From Shewanella carassii (lineage in GTDB: Bacteria > Pseudomonadota > Gammaproteobacteria > Enterobacterales > Shewanellaceae), in assembly GCF_002777975.1 (NCBI RefSeq), contig NZ_NGVS01000023.1:69700-133699 (forward strand): 64,000 bases of DNA, given 5' to 3'. Below the pieces are notes generated by a model. The model ran no database searches. It was not told the origin of the DNA and saw only the letters and a list, made by a program, of their open reading frames with translations. Each line of letters starts with the position of its first letter. The first letter of the stretch is position 1. This document shows positions 1-7,830 of the stretch, piece after piece. The position numbers and the translations under genes were made by a program.

Positions 1-2
1 CA

Positions 3-284
3 TTGGCACAATTGAGCCGCAGGCGGAATCTGGCGATGGAAGTCGCCGACTTCGGCGCCGCCGCCAGTATCTGTCGTCACTCGGACTTGCTGTTTACCTG
101 CTCGGCGCTGTGGGCTTCAATGGCGGCGCAGGCAAGCGGCATGGTGGTTAAGCCATTGCCCTTTGCCTATGGCAAGGTGGGCTATAGCATGGTGCATCAT
201 CAAAGTGGCAGCCGGGATCCGGCGCTGCAATGGCTAAAAGCGACCCTGCTCAGTGGCTTTAAGCAGTTCATCAGCCAAGGTTAA
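3..284 (+). CDS. LysR-family regulator, C-terminal end (truncated by window edge)
   Basis: The frame is open from the left edge, so the start lies outside the window and only about 93 C-terminal residues are present. The visible part (DLLFTCSALWASMAAQ, then a basic hydrophobic stretch and a final helix ending LLSGFKQFI) looks like the last third of a LysR-type periplasmic-binding-like effector domain. The DNA-binding part and the target genes cannot be judged. Its stop overlaps the stop of the convergent yjjW by 14 bp, so the two transcripts meet tail to tail without a visible terminator. Confidence 0.65.
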   Translation: MAQLSRRRNLAMEVADFGAAASICRHSDLLFTCSALWASMAAQASGMVVKPLPFAYGKVGYSMVHHQSGSRDPALQWLKATLLSGFKQFISQG

Positions 285-1341
285 CCGGTGGCAGACTGAT
301 ATTGGCTATGCCGGCACGGCTGAGCGCCTTGGCCAGATCATTAATCTGCTGTTGGCTCGCCTTGGGCCAGCGCAAGGCCTCGCCTTTGACACCATGATGA
401 TTGTAACCGTTTAGGCGTAGCCGCATCGGCTCACCCTTCAGCGCTTGCCGGCGTTGCAAGTCCAGCAAAAACGACGCCAGGGCGTCAAAGTGCTGCCAAT
501 AATCACTCTTTCCGGGTACTTCCAGTAGCCTGACTTCCGCCAGTTTCCCTGCTTCGGCCAGCAGTTGCAGGCTCTGCTTGACCTTGATGTTGCCACGGCC
601 TGTCAGTCGTCGGTGAGCCGGCTCATCCCAGGCTTTCAGGTCAACCATGGCGCCATCAAGCCAAGGGAGCAGACGTTGCCAACCACTTGCTCCCAGGCTG
701 CCATTGGTATCCAAAAGGCAAGTCAGGTGTTTGAGCTCTGGGCTTTGTTTAATGGCCTTGAACAGGTTACTGACGAACTTCAGTTGCAAGCTGGCCTCTC
801 CACCACTCAAGGTGATACCGCGGATAAAAGCTTGCTGCCTTTTAACCAGCGCCAACGCTTTTCCGACTGACAGGCGTTGGGTCTTGGGCTGGCTGCTCGA
901 AGGGCAAACGCCGAGACAGGTGTCGCAGCCGATGCAGCTTGTACTATCCCAGGCAAGCCTGAGAGACGCCTTGTTATTTGGAACTGTTTGAGTGTCAGCC
1001 GCAGTTGATTTAAGGCTCAAGGCGCCTGCCGGGCAGTGCGCAATACACTCCTGGCAGGCATCACACAGAGTGATGGTTTCCGGATTATGGCAACCCGGGC
1101 AGCGAAAGTTACAACCCTGAAGGAAAAACACCATGCGATTGCCCGGGCCATCTACGGTCGAGAAGGGCAGCACCCTGGCGACTTCGGCACTGGCAACCTC
1201 GAAGCCCATAGCTAATGCCGAAGCATCGGTATCGCCGCTACTTAACTCACGGCTATTCGACTGACGCCCATTCAGCTTATAGCGATTAAGCTCAGAATGA
1301 TTGAACGGGCTATCAAACCCTCCCGGGGCTGCACTCTTCAT
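271..1341 (-). CDS. yjjW: YjjW-type glycyl-radical enzyme activase (radical SAM)
   Basis: This is predicted to generate the glycyl radical on the neighbouring YjjI protein by reductive cleavage of S-adenosylmethionine. After an N-terminal extension of about 60 residues comes the activase signature VDGPGNR followed by the radical-SAM CxxxCxxC (CNFRCPGC). Two ferredoxin-like clusters follow (CDACQECIAHCP and CIGCDTCLGVCP), typical of activases that carry extra 4Fe-4S centres, and then the radical-SAM core with GITLSGGEASLQ. The start at 1341 is favoured because AAGG lies about 10 nt upstream; the internal ATG at 1209 would give about 312 aa, nearer the E. coli length, but has no ribosome site. 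It begins 11 bp after the yjjI stop, so the two are co-transcribed. The Fe-S and radical chemistry implies anaerobic expression. Confidence 0.9.
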   Translation of the reverse strand: MKSAAPGGFDSPFNHSELNRYKLNGRQSNSRELSSGDTDASALAMGFEVASAEVARVLPFSTVDGPGNRMVFFLQGCNFRCPGCHNPETITLCDACQECIAHCPAGALSLKSTAADTQTVPNNKASLRLAWDSTSCIGCDTCLGVCPSSSQPKTQRLSVGKALALVKRQQAFIRGITLSGGEASLQLKFVSNLFKAIKQSPELKHLTCLLDTNGSLGASGWQRLLPWLDGAMVDLKAWDEPAHRRLTGRGNIKVKQSLQLLAEAGKLAEVRLLEVPGKSDYWQHFDALASFLLDLQRRQALKGEPMRLRLNGYNHHGVKGEALRWPKASQQQINDLAKALSRAGIANISLPPVNLG

Positions 1342-1352
1342 AACTTGCGCCC

Positions 1353-2903
1353 TTACATTGGGGACTTGCCGGCGGCATGGAACTCGGCGCTCACTACCCG
1401 CGGTGCCCTTTGGGTCACGGCCGTGGTTTCACTGGCCTCTGTGCCCAGGAAGGTGGTGTTGGTACGTGAGCCTTGTTGCCGGTAACTGGCGATCTGCGAC
1501 TTTTTCACCATATAACCTGTGATGCGCACCAGATCGGTATCGGCGGTATTGGCGGTAAATTCACGAAAGCCGGCATCCAGCGCGCCGATACACAGCTCAA
1601 GCAGGGCTTCAGGATTGGCCTTGATGGTTTCATCCAGAGTCAGGATCTCGCTGATCCCGGAAGGATAGAAAGCGTGTTGCGGCGCCAGCGCCAACACATG
1701 AGTGACAGGGTCCGGCTCGTGGCCGTAGGCTATTCTGACTCCCGGAGTGGTGCCTTTGTCGATGGAAAGTCCCCCCTGGGCATGAAGTAAGGCGCGGCCA
1801 TTAAAGCCGAAACTGACTTGGGTCGTGGTCACTCTATCACTGAGCGCGCGGCTGATGGTTAAACCGAGCTCATTGGCCTGCTCGCTGTGACCATATTCGC
1901 CACTCATACCTGCCAGCTGCTGCAGATGATTGACGGCTTCGGCCATGGCATAGACGCCGAACATGGGCGCAAAGCGGGATTCGTCAATGAGGCCTTCTTT
2001 TACCAGGAAGGAGTCGAAGAAATGGGACCGGCGGTGTAAAAACTCACAGCGCAGCTCAATCAGTTCATACATCAGGTTGCAGTAATGGGGCAGGGTGCGC
2101 TCGAGCATTTCCTCCAGGGTACCGGCTTCTTCGGCGACGGCCTTGAGGTTAAGTCTGACCAGCGTATTGGCGCCTCCTCGGGTGGGGAGCGCGTTATAAC
2201 AGCTGACAATGCCGAACGTTTGATTTGGCGCCTCACCGGGAGCACAGGCAAAGGTTTGGGCATGAATCGGCCAGTTGCCGATGTGAGGTTTACTGCAGGC
2301 AATGATGTTGTCTGTTGCCAGTCGCAGCAGCGCTTTGGGGGTGCGCTTGGGGTCATACATAAAGGTTAGATTGGGAGCCACCTGCTTGAGCTCGGCATCA
2401 ATGCGCAAAATAGTGCGGCAGACACGGTTGTCCTCTGGGCCTATGTTGGCATGCATAAAGGCGTCCGGCAGAGTGCGATCCAACTGGATCCAGAAGCGTT
2501 TCAGTTTCTGATACAAGGCGTCATCACTGATATCCTGGCAGTAAGGCAACAATAAACTATCGAGATAGCCGAGAAACACCGGGATATTGGTGACTGACGG
2601 CACATGGTGATACAGCACCATCAGCTTCATCAGGGCATCATCCAGATCTTCGGCCGGTGTCAACTCCAGATACTCGGAGCCTTGCTCGAGAAAACGTTGG
2701 TAATCGGGCAAAACATATCTGGGTTTGAACGGGGCATGACCCTCAAACATATCGCAGATAATGCCTTTATCCATGGCTTGGGTCAGTGCTTCACTGCGAG
2801 GCAGATAGGGAATACTGGCATCGGCGGCACCGGCCAGCGCCAGGGTCTTTTGCTTGGGGTCAAGCAGGGGATCGGTAATAAGACTGAGAAATTGATTGTC
2901 CAT
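1353..2903 (-). CDS. yjjI: YjjI-family glycyl radical enzyme
   Basis: This is a 516-residue protein of the YjjI branch of glycyl radical enzymes, shorter than pyruvate formate-lyase. The C-terminal glycyl-radical motif is visible as VRITGYMVKKS near residue 465 (family pattern RVxGY), where the glycine carries the radical installed by YjjW, encoded just downstream. A cysteine-bearing stretch mid-protein (FGIVSCYNALPTRGG) is a candidate for the active-site thiyl loop. A GGAG ribosome site lies about 7 nt before the ATG. I do not know the physiological substrate; the activase pairing is secure, the reaction is not. Catabolism under anaerobiosis is an inference from the oxygen-sensitive chemistry of the family. 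Confidence 0.9.
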   Translation of the reverse strand: MDNQFLSLITDPLLDPKQKTLALAGAADASIPYLPRSEALTQAMDKGIICDMFEGHAPFKPRYVLPDYQRFLEQGSEYLELTPAEDLDDALMKLMVLYHHVPSVTNIPVFLGYLDSLLLPYCQDISDDALYQKLKRFWIQLDRTLPDAFMHANIGPEDNRVCRTILRIDAELKQVAPNLTFMYDPKRTPKALLRLATDNIIACSKPHIGNWPIHAQTFACAPGEAPNQTFGIVSCYNALPTRGGANTLVRLNLKAVAEEAGTLEEMLERTLPHYCNLMYELIELRCEFLHRRSHFFDSFLVKEGLIDESRFAPMFGVYAMAEAVNHLQQLAGMSGEYGHSEQANELGLTISRALSDRVTTTQVSFGFNGRALLHAQGGLSIDKGTTPGVRIAYGHEPDPVTHVLALAPQHAFYPSGISEILTLDETIKANPEALLELCIGALDAGFREFTANTADTDLVRITGYMVKKSQIASYRQQGSRTNTTFLGTEASETTAVTQRAPRVVSAEFHAAGKSPM

Positions 2904-3186
2904 AGTGAGACTCCGCTAAAGGCAAGGCGCTAACCGGCGCAATGGCCGAATTGGCTTTCAAACACAATAATTGAAACGGCTTTTAACCTGAGTCTAAGTA
3001 GGGGCTTTATTTTCCGGAAGTGAAATGTGCTTGATGGTGCTTGTCGAAAATGGAAATCCGCTGCTTTGCATCAAGTATTGCAAGGGCAATGAAGAAGCAG
3101 GGAGATATCGAGTGAAAGCAGACGGATAAAAACGGGCTATGGTCGCTTGAGAAAGACCTCTGCCTTGGCAAGACAGAGTAACTGAC
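2904..3186. other. Intergenic region upstream of yjjI
   Basis: This gap holds the yjjI promoter, which must lie on the minus strand, but I could not place a convincing -35/-10 pair. A TTGAT half-site for an FNR-like regulator is present on the minus strand around 3065-3080, but its second half is poor. The gapA terminator is annotated separately at the right end. Confidence 0.3.
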
Positions 3187-3216
3187 ATAAAAAACGCCTG
3201 CACTCGGCAGGCGTTT
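3187..3216 (-). terminator. Rho-independent terminator of gapA
   Basis: A perfect 10-bp stem (3192-3201 with 3207-3216) with a 5-nt loop is followed on the minus strand by a run of six T. It sits 16 bp after the gapA stop. Confidence 0.9.
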
Positions 3217-3231
3217 GGCTTTGAACTCGGA

Positions 3232-4242
3232 TTACTTGGCTGTCATCAAGGCAACGGCGTTGTCCAGCATACGGTTGCTGAAACCCCACTCGTTGTCGTA
3301 CCAGGCCATGACTTTCACCAGACGTCCCTTGACGCGAGTCTGGGTGGCGTCGAAGTTGGACGAGAAGGCGTTGTGGTTGAAGTCGATGGAAACCAGAGGC
3401 TCCTTGTTTACCGCCAGCACTTCGTTCATCGGGGAAGTCTTGGCTGCCGCTTCTATGATGGCGTTAACTTCTTCCACTGTGGTGTCGCGGGAAGCGATAA
3501 AGGACAGGTCAACCAGAGACACGTTGACAGTCGGAACCCGAACCGCCAGACCGTCGAATTTGCCCTGAAGCTCAGGTACAACCAAACCAACAGCCGCCGC
3601 TGCACCTGTTTTGGTTGGGATCATCGACAGAGCCGCCGCACGGGCACGACGCATATCGCTGTGATACACATCAGACAGACGCTGGTCATTGGTGTAGGCG
3701 TGAATGGTGGTCATCAGGCCGGATTCAATGCCGATAGCATCGTTCAATGGCTTGGCCACAGGCGCCAGACAGTTAGTGGTACAGGAAGCATTGGAGATAA
3801 CAGTCATCTCTTTGGTGATTTCCTGGTTGTTAACCCCGTATACCACAGTGGCATCAACATTCTTGCCGGGAGCTGAGATGATAACCTTCTTGGCGCCGGC
3901 ATCCAGGTGTGGTTGTACCGCTTCTTTGGAAGTGAAGATACCGGTACATTCGAAGACTACGTCTACCTGCAGATCGGCCCAAGGCAACTTGGCAGGATCG
4001 CGCTCCTGGAAGGTCGGGATCTTGTCGCCGTTGACATAAATAGCATCGTCGTCATGTTCGACTTTGGCGTTGAAGCGGCCGTGAACAGAGTCATACTTGG
4101 TCAGGTGAGCGTTGATGGAAGCATCTCCGAGATCGTTGATGGCAACGATTTGAATTGGATAGTCTTTCTCACTCTCGTATAGAGCACGCAGAACATTGCG
4201 TCCGATACGGCCATAACCGTTAATTGCTACGCGGATAGTCAT
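3232..4242 (-). CDS. gapA: Type I glyceraldehyde-3-phosphate dehydrogenase
   Basis: This cytosolic enzyme interconverts glyceraldehyde 3-phosphate and 1,3-bisphosphoglycerate with NAD(P). Its 336 residues are the normal family length. [10 protein letters not shown] (about 7-16) is the dinucleotide-binding loop, SNASCTTNC gives catalytic Cys154, and [10 protein letters not shown] gives His181. [10 protein letters not shown] forms the phosphate-binding region, and [12 protein letters not shown] closes the protein. Some stretches ([21 protein letters not shown]) resemble GapB/Epd-type enzymes, so a gluconeogenic bias or erythrose-4-phosphate activity is possible; the YTNDQ segment argues for a true GAPDH. 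A GAGGG ribosome site precedes the ATG. The gene is monocistronic with its own terminator, and HexR-like palindromes lie 36 and about 110 bp upstream. Confidence 0.95.
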   Translation of the reverse strand: MTIRVAINGYGRIGRNVLRALYESEKDYPIQIVAINDLGDASINAHLTKYDSVHGRFNAKVEHDDDAIYVNGDKIPTFQERDPAKLPWADLQVDVVFECTGIFTSKEAVQPHLDAGAKKVIISAPGKNVDATVVYGVNNQEITKEMTVISNASCTTNCLAPVAKPLNDAIGIESGLMTTIHAYTNDQRLSDVYHSDMRRARAAALSMIPTKTGAAAAVGLVVPELQGKFDGLAVRVPTVNVSLVDLSFIASRDTTVEEVNAIIEAAAKTSPMNEVLAVNKEPLVSIDFNHNAFSSNFDATQTRVKGRLVKVMAWYDNEWGFSNRMLDNAVALMTAK

Positions 4243-4277
4243 CTCATATCCCTCTGGTGAATGTAAAAACAGTAATT

Positions 4278-4292
4278 GGTAGTAAAATTACA
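4278..4292. promoter_or_regulatory. Candidate HexR operator upstream of gapA
   Basis: The 15-mer matches the known gammaproteobacterial HexR palindrome TGTAAT-N3-ATTACA at 10 of 12 defined positions, with the right half perfect. It lies 36 bp before the gapA start, where it could overlap the promoter. HexR responds to 2-keto-3-deoxy-6-phosphogluconate in the characterised species. Confidence 0.55.
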
Positions 4293-4352
4293 AAAATGAC
4301 GCAGTACGTCAAGTTAATTCATGCTGTAACCGGCTATTCTGTTAACAAATTA

Positions 4353-4367
4353 GGTGGTTTTATTACA
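4353..4367. promoter_or_regulatory. Second, weaker HexR-like site upstream of gapA
   Basis: This 15-mer matches the TGTAAT-N3-ATTACA pattern at 9 of 12 positions, again with a perfect ATTACA right half. It lies between gapA and the DUF2989 gene stop, so it could only serve gapA. Confidence 0.3.
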
Positions 4368-4458
4368 GCGGTCGCGAAACAATACTTTAATTGTGTGACT
4401 GAACGGCGTAAATTACAAACTGGCGGGTATTTGCCGTCTAAATAACGGTATAGGCACA

Positions 4459-5391
4459 TCACCGGGGCCCGGCTGTTGCGTCAGTTTGTTCGAGTGTGGT
4501 GTTGCTATCAGGGGCTTGTGTTTCTGTCGGCTCAGTCTCTGGTTGTTTTTCCTCGTCGCCTTGCAGCCGTTTAGGCCAGTCACTGTCAAGATAATCCCCG
4601 CTTTTCAGAACCTCGGCGAGGTTGCTTGCTTGTTGATCCAAATGTGTACTCAACTGGTTGTCGTTACCTATCATGGCCTTCAGTTGAACTTCATCGACCG
4701 GATTGTCGGTCAAAAGCAAATTGGCTCTCGAAAGCAGATAGGCCTGCTCCATATCCTGCAACTGCCGGAAAGCGCTTGCCAGCCCCAACAACCAATCGGG
4801 GTCGAAGTTCTCTTCGGTGCTTCTTGCCAACACTTTAAGATAGAGTTGTTTCGCTTTGGTCGCATCAAACTTGAGGTAATAGCCCGCAAGCCCGGCCAAG
4901 ATCTCGGGCGAATCTAGCTGTTGTTGTTTTTCTGCCTCCAGCAATACCTTGAGTGCCGCGTCATCACCCAAATGTGCCCAGTGATAGAAGGCGATATGGA
5001 TGTCATTGCTGCCCTTGGTGGAGGCTTGCAGCTCAGACAGGCTTTGCGCGCTTAAACCGAATGCTCTGGCTCTGTCATTGGTACGCTCAGGATTGAGGAT
5101 GTGTTGTACTCCGGACGCCAACCCGACACAGCGATTGTAATTTTCCAAGTTAACGAGTAAGTGATAGATCTGCTCACCTGAGGGTTCAGCGGTGTTTTTG
5201 ACCTGATAGCGCTGCGTAATCAGGTTGGTCTTTTCCCGCCTGCACCAGCTGTCCTTATGTAAATCGTCACAAAGTTCGGGATTATTCTTACAAATAGTGG
5301 CGGGATTAGGGCGGTTATCACAGCCGGTAACCCCGGAAAAAAGGATAAATGATGTAATTATTACTAGATTACGCGTCAAAATGCGCTCCAT
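4459..5391 (-). CDS. DUF2989-family lipoprotein
   Basis: This is a 310-residue protein with an N-terminal hydrophobic segment ending in a lipobox (GVTGC, Cys at about 24), so it is predicted to be lipidated and membrane-anchored. Four or more further cysteines within the next 50 residues (ICKNNPELC, SWCRR) suggest disulfides in the periplasm. The middle is helical with repeats of the TPR/Sel1 style (AFYHWAHLGDDAALKVLLEAE). The C-terminus is a low-complexity acidic tail rich in E, T and Q. It fits DUF2989, a family I know mainly from Shewanella and Vibrio relatives and whose function is unknown. It sits between two GAPDH genes and starts 192 bp from the divergent second one, but its place there says little about its job. 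Confidence 0.75.
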   Translation of the reverse strand: MERILTRNLVIITSFILFSGVTGCDNRPNPATICKNNPELCDDLHKDSWCRREKTNLITQRYQVKNTAEPSGEQIYHLLVNLENYNRCVGLASGVQHILNPERTNDRARAFGLSAQSLSELQASTKGSNDIHIAFYHWAHLGDDAALKVLLEAEKQQQLDSPEILAGLAGYYLKFDATKAKQLYLKVLARSTEENFDPDWLLGLASAFRQLQDMEQAYLLSRANLLLTDNPVDEVQLKAMIGNDNQLSTHLDQQASNLAEVLKSGDYLDSDWPKRLQGDEEKQPETEPTETQAPDSNTTLEQTDATAGPR

Positions 5392-5402
5392 TAAATAAAA
5401 TC

Positions 5403-5417
5403 TGTAATTTAATTAGA
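5403..5417. promoter_or_regulatory. Strong candidate HexR operator between DUF2989 gene and second gap
   Basis: The 15-mer matches TGTAAT-N3-ATTACA at 11 of 12 positions; the only mismatch is G for C in the last half. It lies in the 192-bp divergent region. A TACAAT -10-like hexamer at 5462-5467 would place the box near -60 for the rightward gene, a position compatible with activation. Confidence 0.6.
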
Positions 5418-5583
5418 GATTTAGCGAAAATCTCCTACTAGCTTGGCGCAGCAGTTTTCATTACAATAGCGCCGACCAAAAAGGGGCAGGTTAGCTGTCG
5501 TTATTAAGATTATTGGTCTTTTCTTTTTGTTACTCAAACCTTTCCCGGCAATAAAGTGGAAAAGTGAGATAAAGGATCTGTAA

Positions 5584-7026
5584 ATGAGCGCTGATAAACA
5601 CCTACAAAGTTGGCAAGAACGCTTCGAACTGGCAGAGGCCATGCAGCCCCTGTTGGGCAAGTTGTATCGCAATCAGGGCGTAGAAGTGGTGGTTTATGGT
5701 AAACCCCTGCTGATCGCCTCCACCATCGATATTATCAAGGCCCATCGTCTGGTTCGTCGCCATGTGGGCGATAAGCTGCGCCTGCGTGAGAGCTTCCCCT
5801 TCGTAGAAGCCCTGAGCAAACTGGATGTCAAACAGTGCAAAGTGGATATAGGTAAACTGGCCGTTAAGTACTGGCGTAACCACACCGACGGTAGCGAAAT
5901 CGAAGCTTATATGAGCCGCGAGCTGGCTAGTGCCATCGAAAGCAAAGATGAAGTTGAGCCACGCAACGTTGTACTCTATGGCTTTGGCCGCATCGGTCGT
6001 CTGCTGGCCCGCCTGCTGATTGAAAAAACCGGCCGCAGCAACAAGCTACGTCTGCGCGCGATTGTTCTGCGCGGTGGCCGCAAGGGGGATTTGGAAAAAC
6101 GTGCCAGCCTACTGCGCCGTGATTCAGTACACGGACCTTTCAACGGTTCTGTCGAGGTGGATGAAGATAACAACGCCATCATCGCCAACGGTACTTATAT
6201 TCAGGTGATTTACGCCAACTCACCCGATGAAGTGGATTACACCAAGTACGGTATTACCGATGCCCTGGTGGTCGATAACACAGGTATCTGGAAAGATGAA
6301 GACGGTTTGGGTCTGCACCTCAAGAGTCCAGGTGCTTCCAAGGTTCTGCTGACTGCCCCTGCCAAGGGCAGCATCAAGAACATAGTTTATGGTGTGAACG
6401 ATAACGATATTCTGCCGGAAGATGTTATTGTGTCTGCCGCCAGCTGTACTACCAACGCCATTACGCCTGTACTGAAGGCCGTTAATGACAAGTACGGTAT
6501 TGAAAATGGTCACGTGGAAACTATCCACTCTTATACCAATGATCAAAACCTGATCGACAACTATCACAAAGCCGACCGCCGTGGTCGCAGTGCACCGCTG
6601 AACATGGTGATCACTGAAACCGGTGCCGCTAAAGCGGTTGCCAAGGCGCTGCCGGTACTCTCCGGTAAGCTGACAGGTAACGCGATTCGGGTACCGACTC
6701 CGAACGTGTCCATGGCCATCATTAGCCTGAACCTGAACGCCGAAACCAGCAAAGAAGATATGAACGCTTATCTGCGTGATATCGCGCTGCACTCTGAGCT
6801 GCAAAATCAGGTGGACTTCACCGAGTCTACAGAAATCGTGTCTTGTGACCTAGTGGGTTCACGCTACGCCGGTGTGGTTGATTCTCAAGCCACTATCGCC
6901 GATGGTAAGCGCGCTATCCTCTATGTATGGTACGACAACGAGTTCGGTTACAGCTGCCAGGTAGTAGGTGTGATGCAAAAGATGTTGGGTCTTAACTACC
7001 TGACTCTGCCGCTATCTGAAGAGTAA
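5584..7026 (+). CDS. gap: Glyceraldehyde-3-phosphate dehydrogenase with N-terminal extension
   Basis: At 480 residues this is about 145 longer than a standard GAPDH. Residues 1-127 form a helical, charged extension with no motif I recognise. The GAPDH fold follows: YGFGRIGR (132-139) for NAD(P) binding, SAASCTTN with catalytic Cys288, ETIHSYTNDQ with His315, and WYDNEFGYSCQV near the end. This long form is known in Shewanella and Vibrio as an additional GAPDH beside the short one, and may be specialised in direction or cofactor; that is inference. The ATG has a weak GGAT ribosome site. A HexR-like box lies upstream and a strong terminator follows. Confidence 0.92.
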   Translation: MSADKHLQSWQERFELAEAMQPLLGKLYRNQGVEVVVYGKPLLIASTIDIIKAHRLVRRHVGDKLRLRESFPFVEALSKLDVKQCKVDIGKLAVKYWRNHTDGSEIEAYMSRELASAIESKDEVEPRNVVLYGFGRIGRLLARLLIEKTGRSNKLRLRAIVLRGGRKGDLEKRASLLRRDSVHGPFNGSVEVDEDNNAIIANGTYIQVIYANSPDEVDYTKYGITDALVVDNTGIWKDEDGLGLHLKSPGASKVLLTAPAKGSIKNIVYGVNDNDILPEDVIVSAASCTTNAITPVLKAVNDKYGIENGHVETIHSYTNDQNLIDNYHKADRRGRSAPLNMVITETGAAKAVAKALPVLSGKLTGNAIRVPTPNVSMAIISLNLNAETSKEDMNAYLRDIALHSELQNQVDFTESTEIVSCDLVGSRYAGVVDSQATIADGKRAILYVWYDNEFGYSCQVVGVMQKMLGLNYLTLPLSEE

Positions 7027-7043
7027 TTTCGACTCTTACTGCC

Positions 7044-7075
7044 AAGGCCCGGTCTGAGTACCGGGCCTTGTTGTA
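7044..7075 (+). terminator. Terminator of the long gap gene
   Basis: A perfect 10-bp G+C-rich stem (7044-7053 with 7060-7069), a 6-nt loop and a short interrupted T run follow the stop by 17 bp. Confidence 0.8.
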
Positions 7076-7287
7076 TCCAAGTCTTAATGTTTTTGCTTAA
7101 CCTGGGCGGCTATCAAACCTTTTCACAAGGGTTTTCACTGTGACTTTTATGATGGTATTCGGTAGGAGTAGCCGCTGACAAGCTACTGAATCGGATTGTA
7201 TTTTAATCATGATAATGAAAATTTGACCCACTTTGAACAAATTGGCAGCATCCGAGTGGTTTTGGCATAAAAATGCTGATTTGCCGA

Positions 7288-7315
7288 TTGACTCCCGGCC
7301 TTAAATCGGTAGAAT
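7288..7315 (+). promoter_or_regulatory. Sigma-70-like promoter of the tRNA cluster
   Basis: TTGACT at 7288-7293 and TAGAAT at 7310-7315 are separated by 16 bp. The hexamers match consensus well, and transcription from about 7322 would cover the tRNA remnant and the three tRNAs. Confidence 0.65.
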
Positions 7316-7373
7316 GCCATTCCGCAGTCAGGGGATAACACTCTGGCTTCCGCTTGAATGGCGGAACAGGTAT

Positions 7374-7450
7374 GCGACATTAGCTCAGTTGATAAAACAG
7401 AAGGTTGGTACCTTTGTTAATTGTCAACTCGGAAGATGAAGCAAACAAGT
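7374..7450 (+). pseudogene. Degenerate tRNA-Gly remnant
   Basis: The first 18 nt (7374-7391) are identical to the start of the functional tRNA-Gly 80 bp downstream, and the identity also includes two preceding bases. After that the D-arm is altered, the anticodon region keeps only a GGTACCTTTG echo, and there is no T-arm or acceptor 3' strand. It cannot fold as a tRNA. It is best explained as the surviving 5' half of a tandem tRNA-Gly duplication or as a recombination scar. Confidence 0.6.
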
Positions 7451-7453
7451 GAT

Positions 7454-7529
7454 GCGACATTAGCTCAGTTGGTAGAGCGGTACCTTGCCAAGGTACAGGT
7501 CATCGGTTCGAACCCGATATGTCGCTCCA
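7454..7529 (+). tRNA. tRNA-Gly (GCC)
   Basis: This is a 76-nt tRNA with encoded CCA. The acceptor GCGACAT pairs with ATGTCGC. The D-arm is GCTC..GAGC, the anticodon loop TTGCCAA sits between GTACC and GGTAC, and the T-loop is GGTTCGAACC. The anticodon is GCC. Confidence 0.97.
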
Positions 7530-7549
7530 ATCCCAGCCTCATGGCTTGG

Positions 7550-7623
7550 GGCGCGATGGCAGAATGGCTATGCTGCGGATTGCAAATCCGTCGATCTCGG
7601 TTCGACTCCGGGTCGCGCCTCCA
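7550..7623 (+). tRNA. tRNA-Cys (GCA)
   Basis: This is a 74-nt tRNA with encoded CCA. The acceptor GGCGCGA pairs with TCGCGCC, the anticodon arm is CGGATTGCAAATCCG with GCA at its centre, and the T-loop is GGTTCGACTCC. It lies 20 bp after tRNA-Gly. Confidence 0.97.
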
Positions 7624-7666
7624 CTCTTTCAGTGACAATGGGTAATATCTCCTTGTTACACAGTTT

Positions 7667-7753
7667 GCCCGAGTGGTGGAATCGGTAGACACAAGGGATT
7701 TAAAATCCCTCGCTGGTAACAGCGTGACGGTTCAAGTCCGTCCTCGGGTACCA
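7667..7753 (+). tRNA. tRNA-Leu (TAA)
   Basis: This is an 87-nt class II tRNA with a long variable arm and encoded CCA. The acceptor GCCCGAG pairs with CTCGGGT, and the anticodon arm is AGGGATTTAAAATCCCT with TAA at its centre. The gene order Gly-Cys-Leu is a common gammaproteobacterial cluster. Confidence 0.97.
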
Positions 7754-7766
7754 TTATAAATGGTGC

Positions 7767-7800
7767 AAAAAAGGCTCCCTCGAGGAGCCTTTTTTGTTTT
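7767..7800 (+). terminator. Terminator of the tRNA operon
   Basis: An A run, an 8-bp stem (7771-7778 with 7784-7791) and a long T run follow tRNA-Leu by 14 bp. Confidence 0.9.
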
Positions 7801-7830
7801 TGAATTTTCTTATAGCGCCCCTAAGCCTTT

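Noticed and set aside
3065..3080. FNR-like site upstream of yjjI
   Set aside because: One half (TTGAT) is good but the second half matches at only about three of five positions, so anaerobic control by FNR cannot be claimed from sequence.
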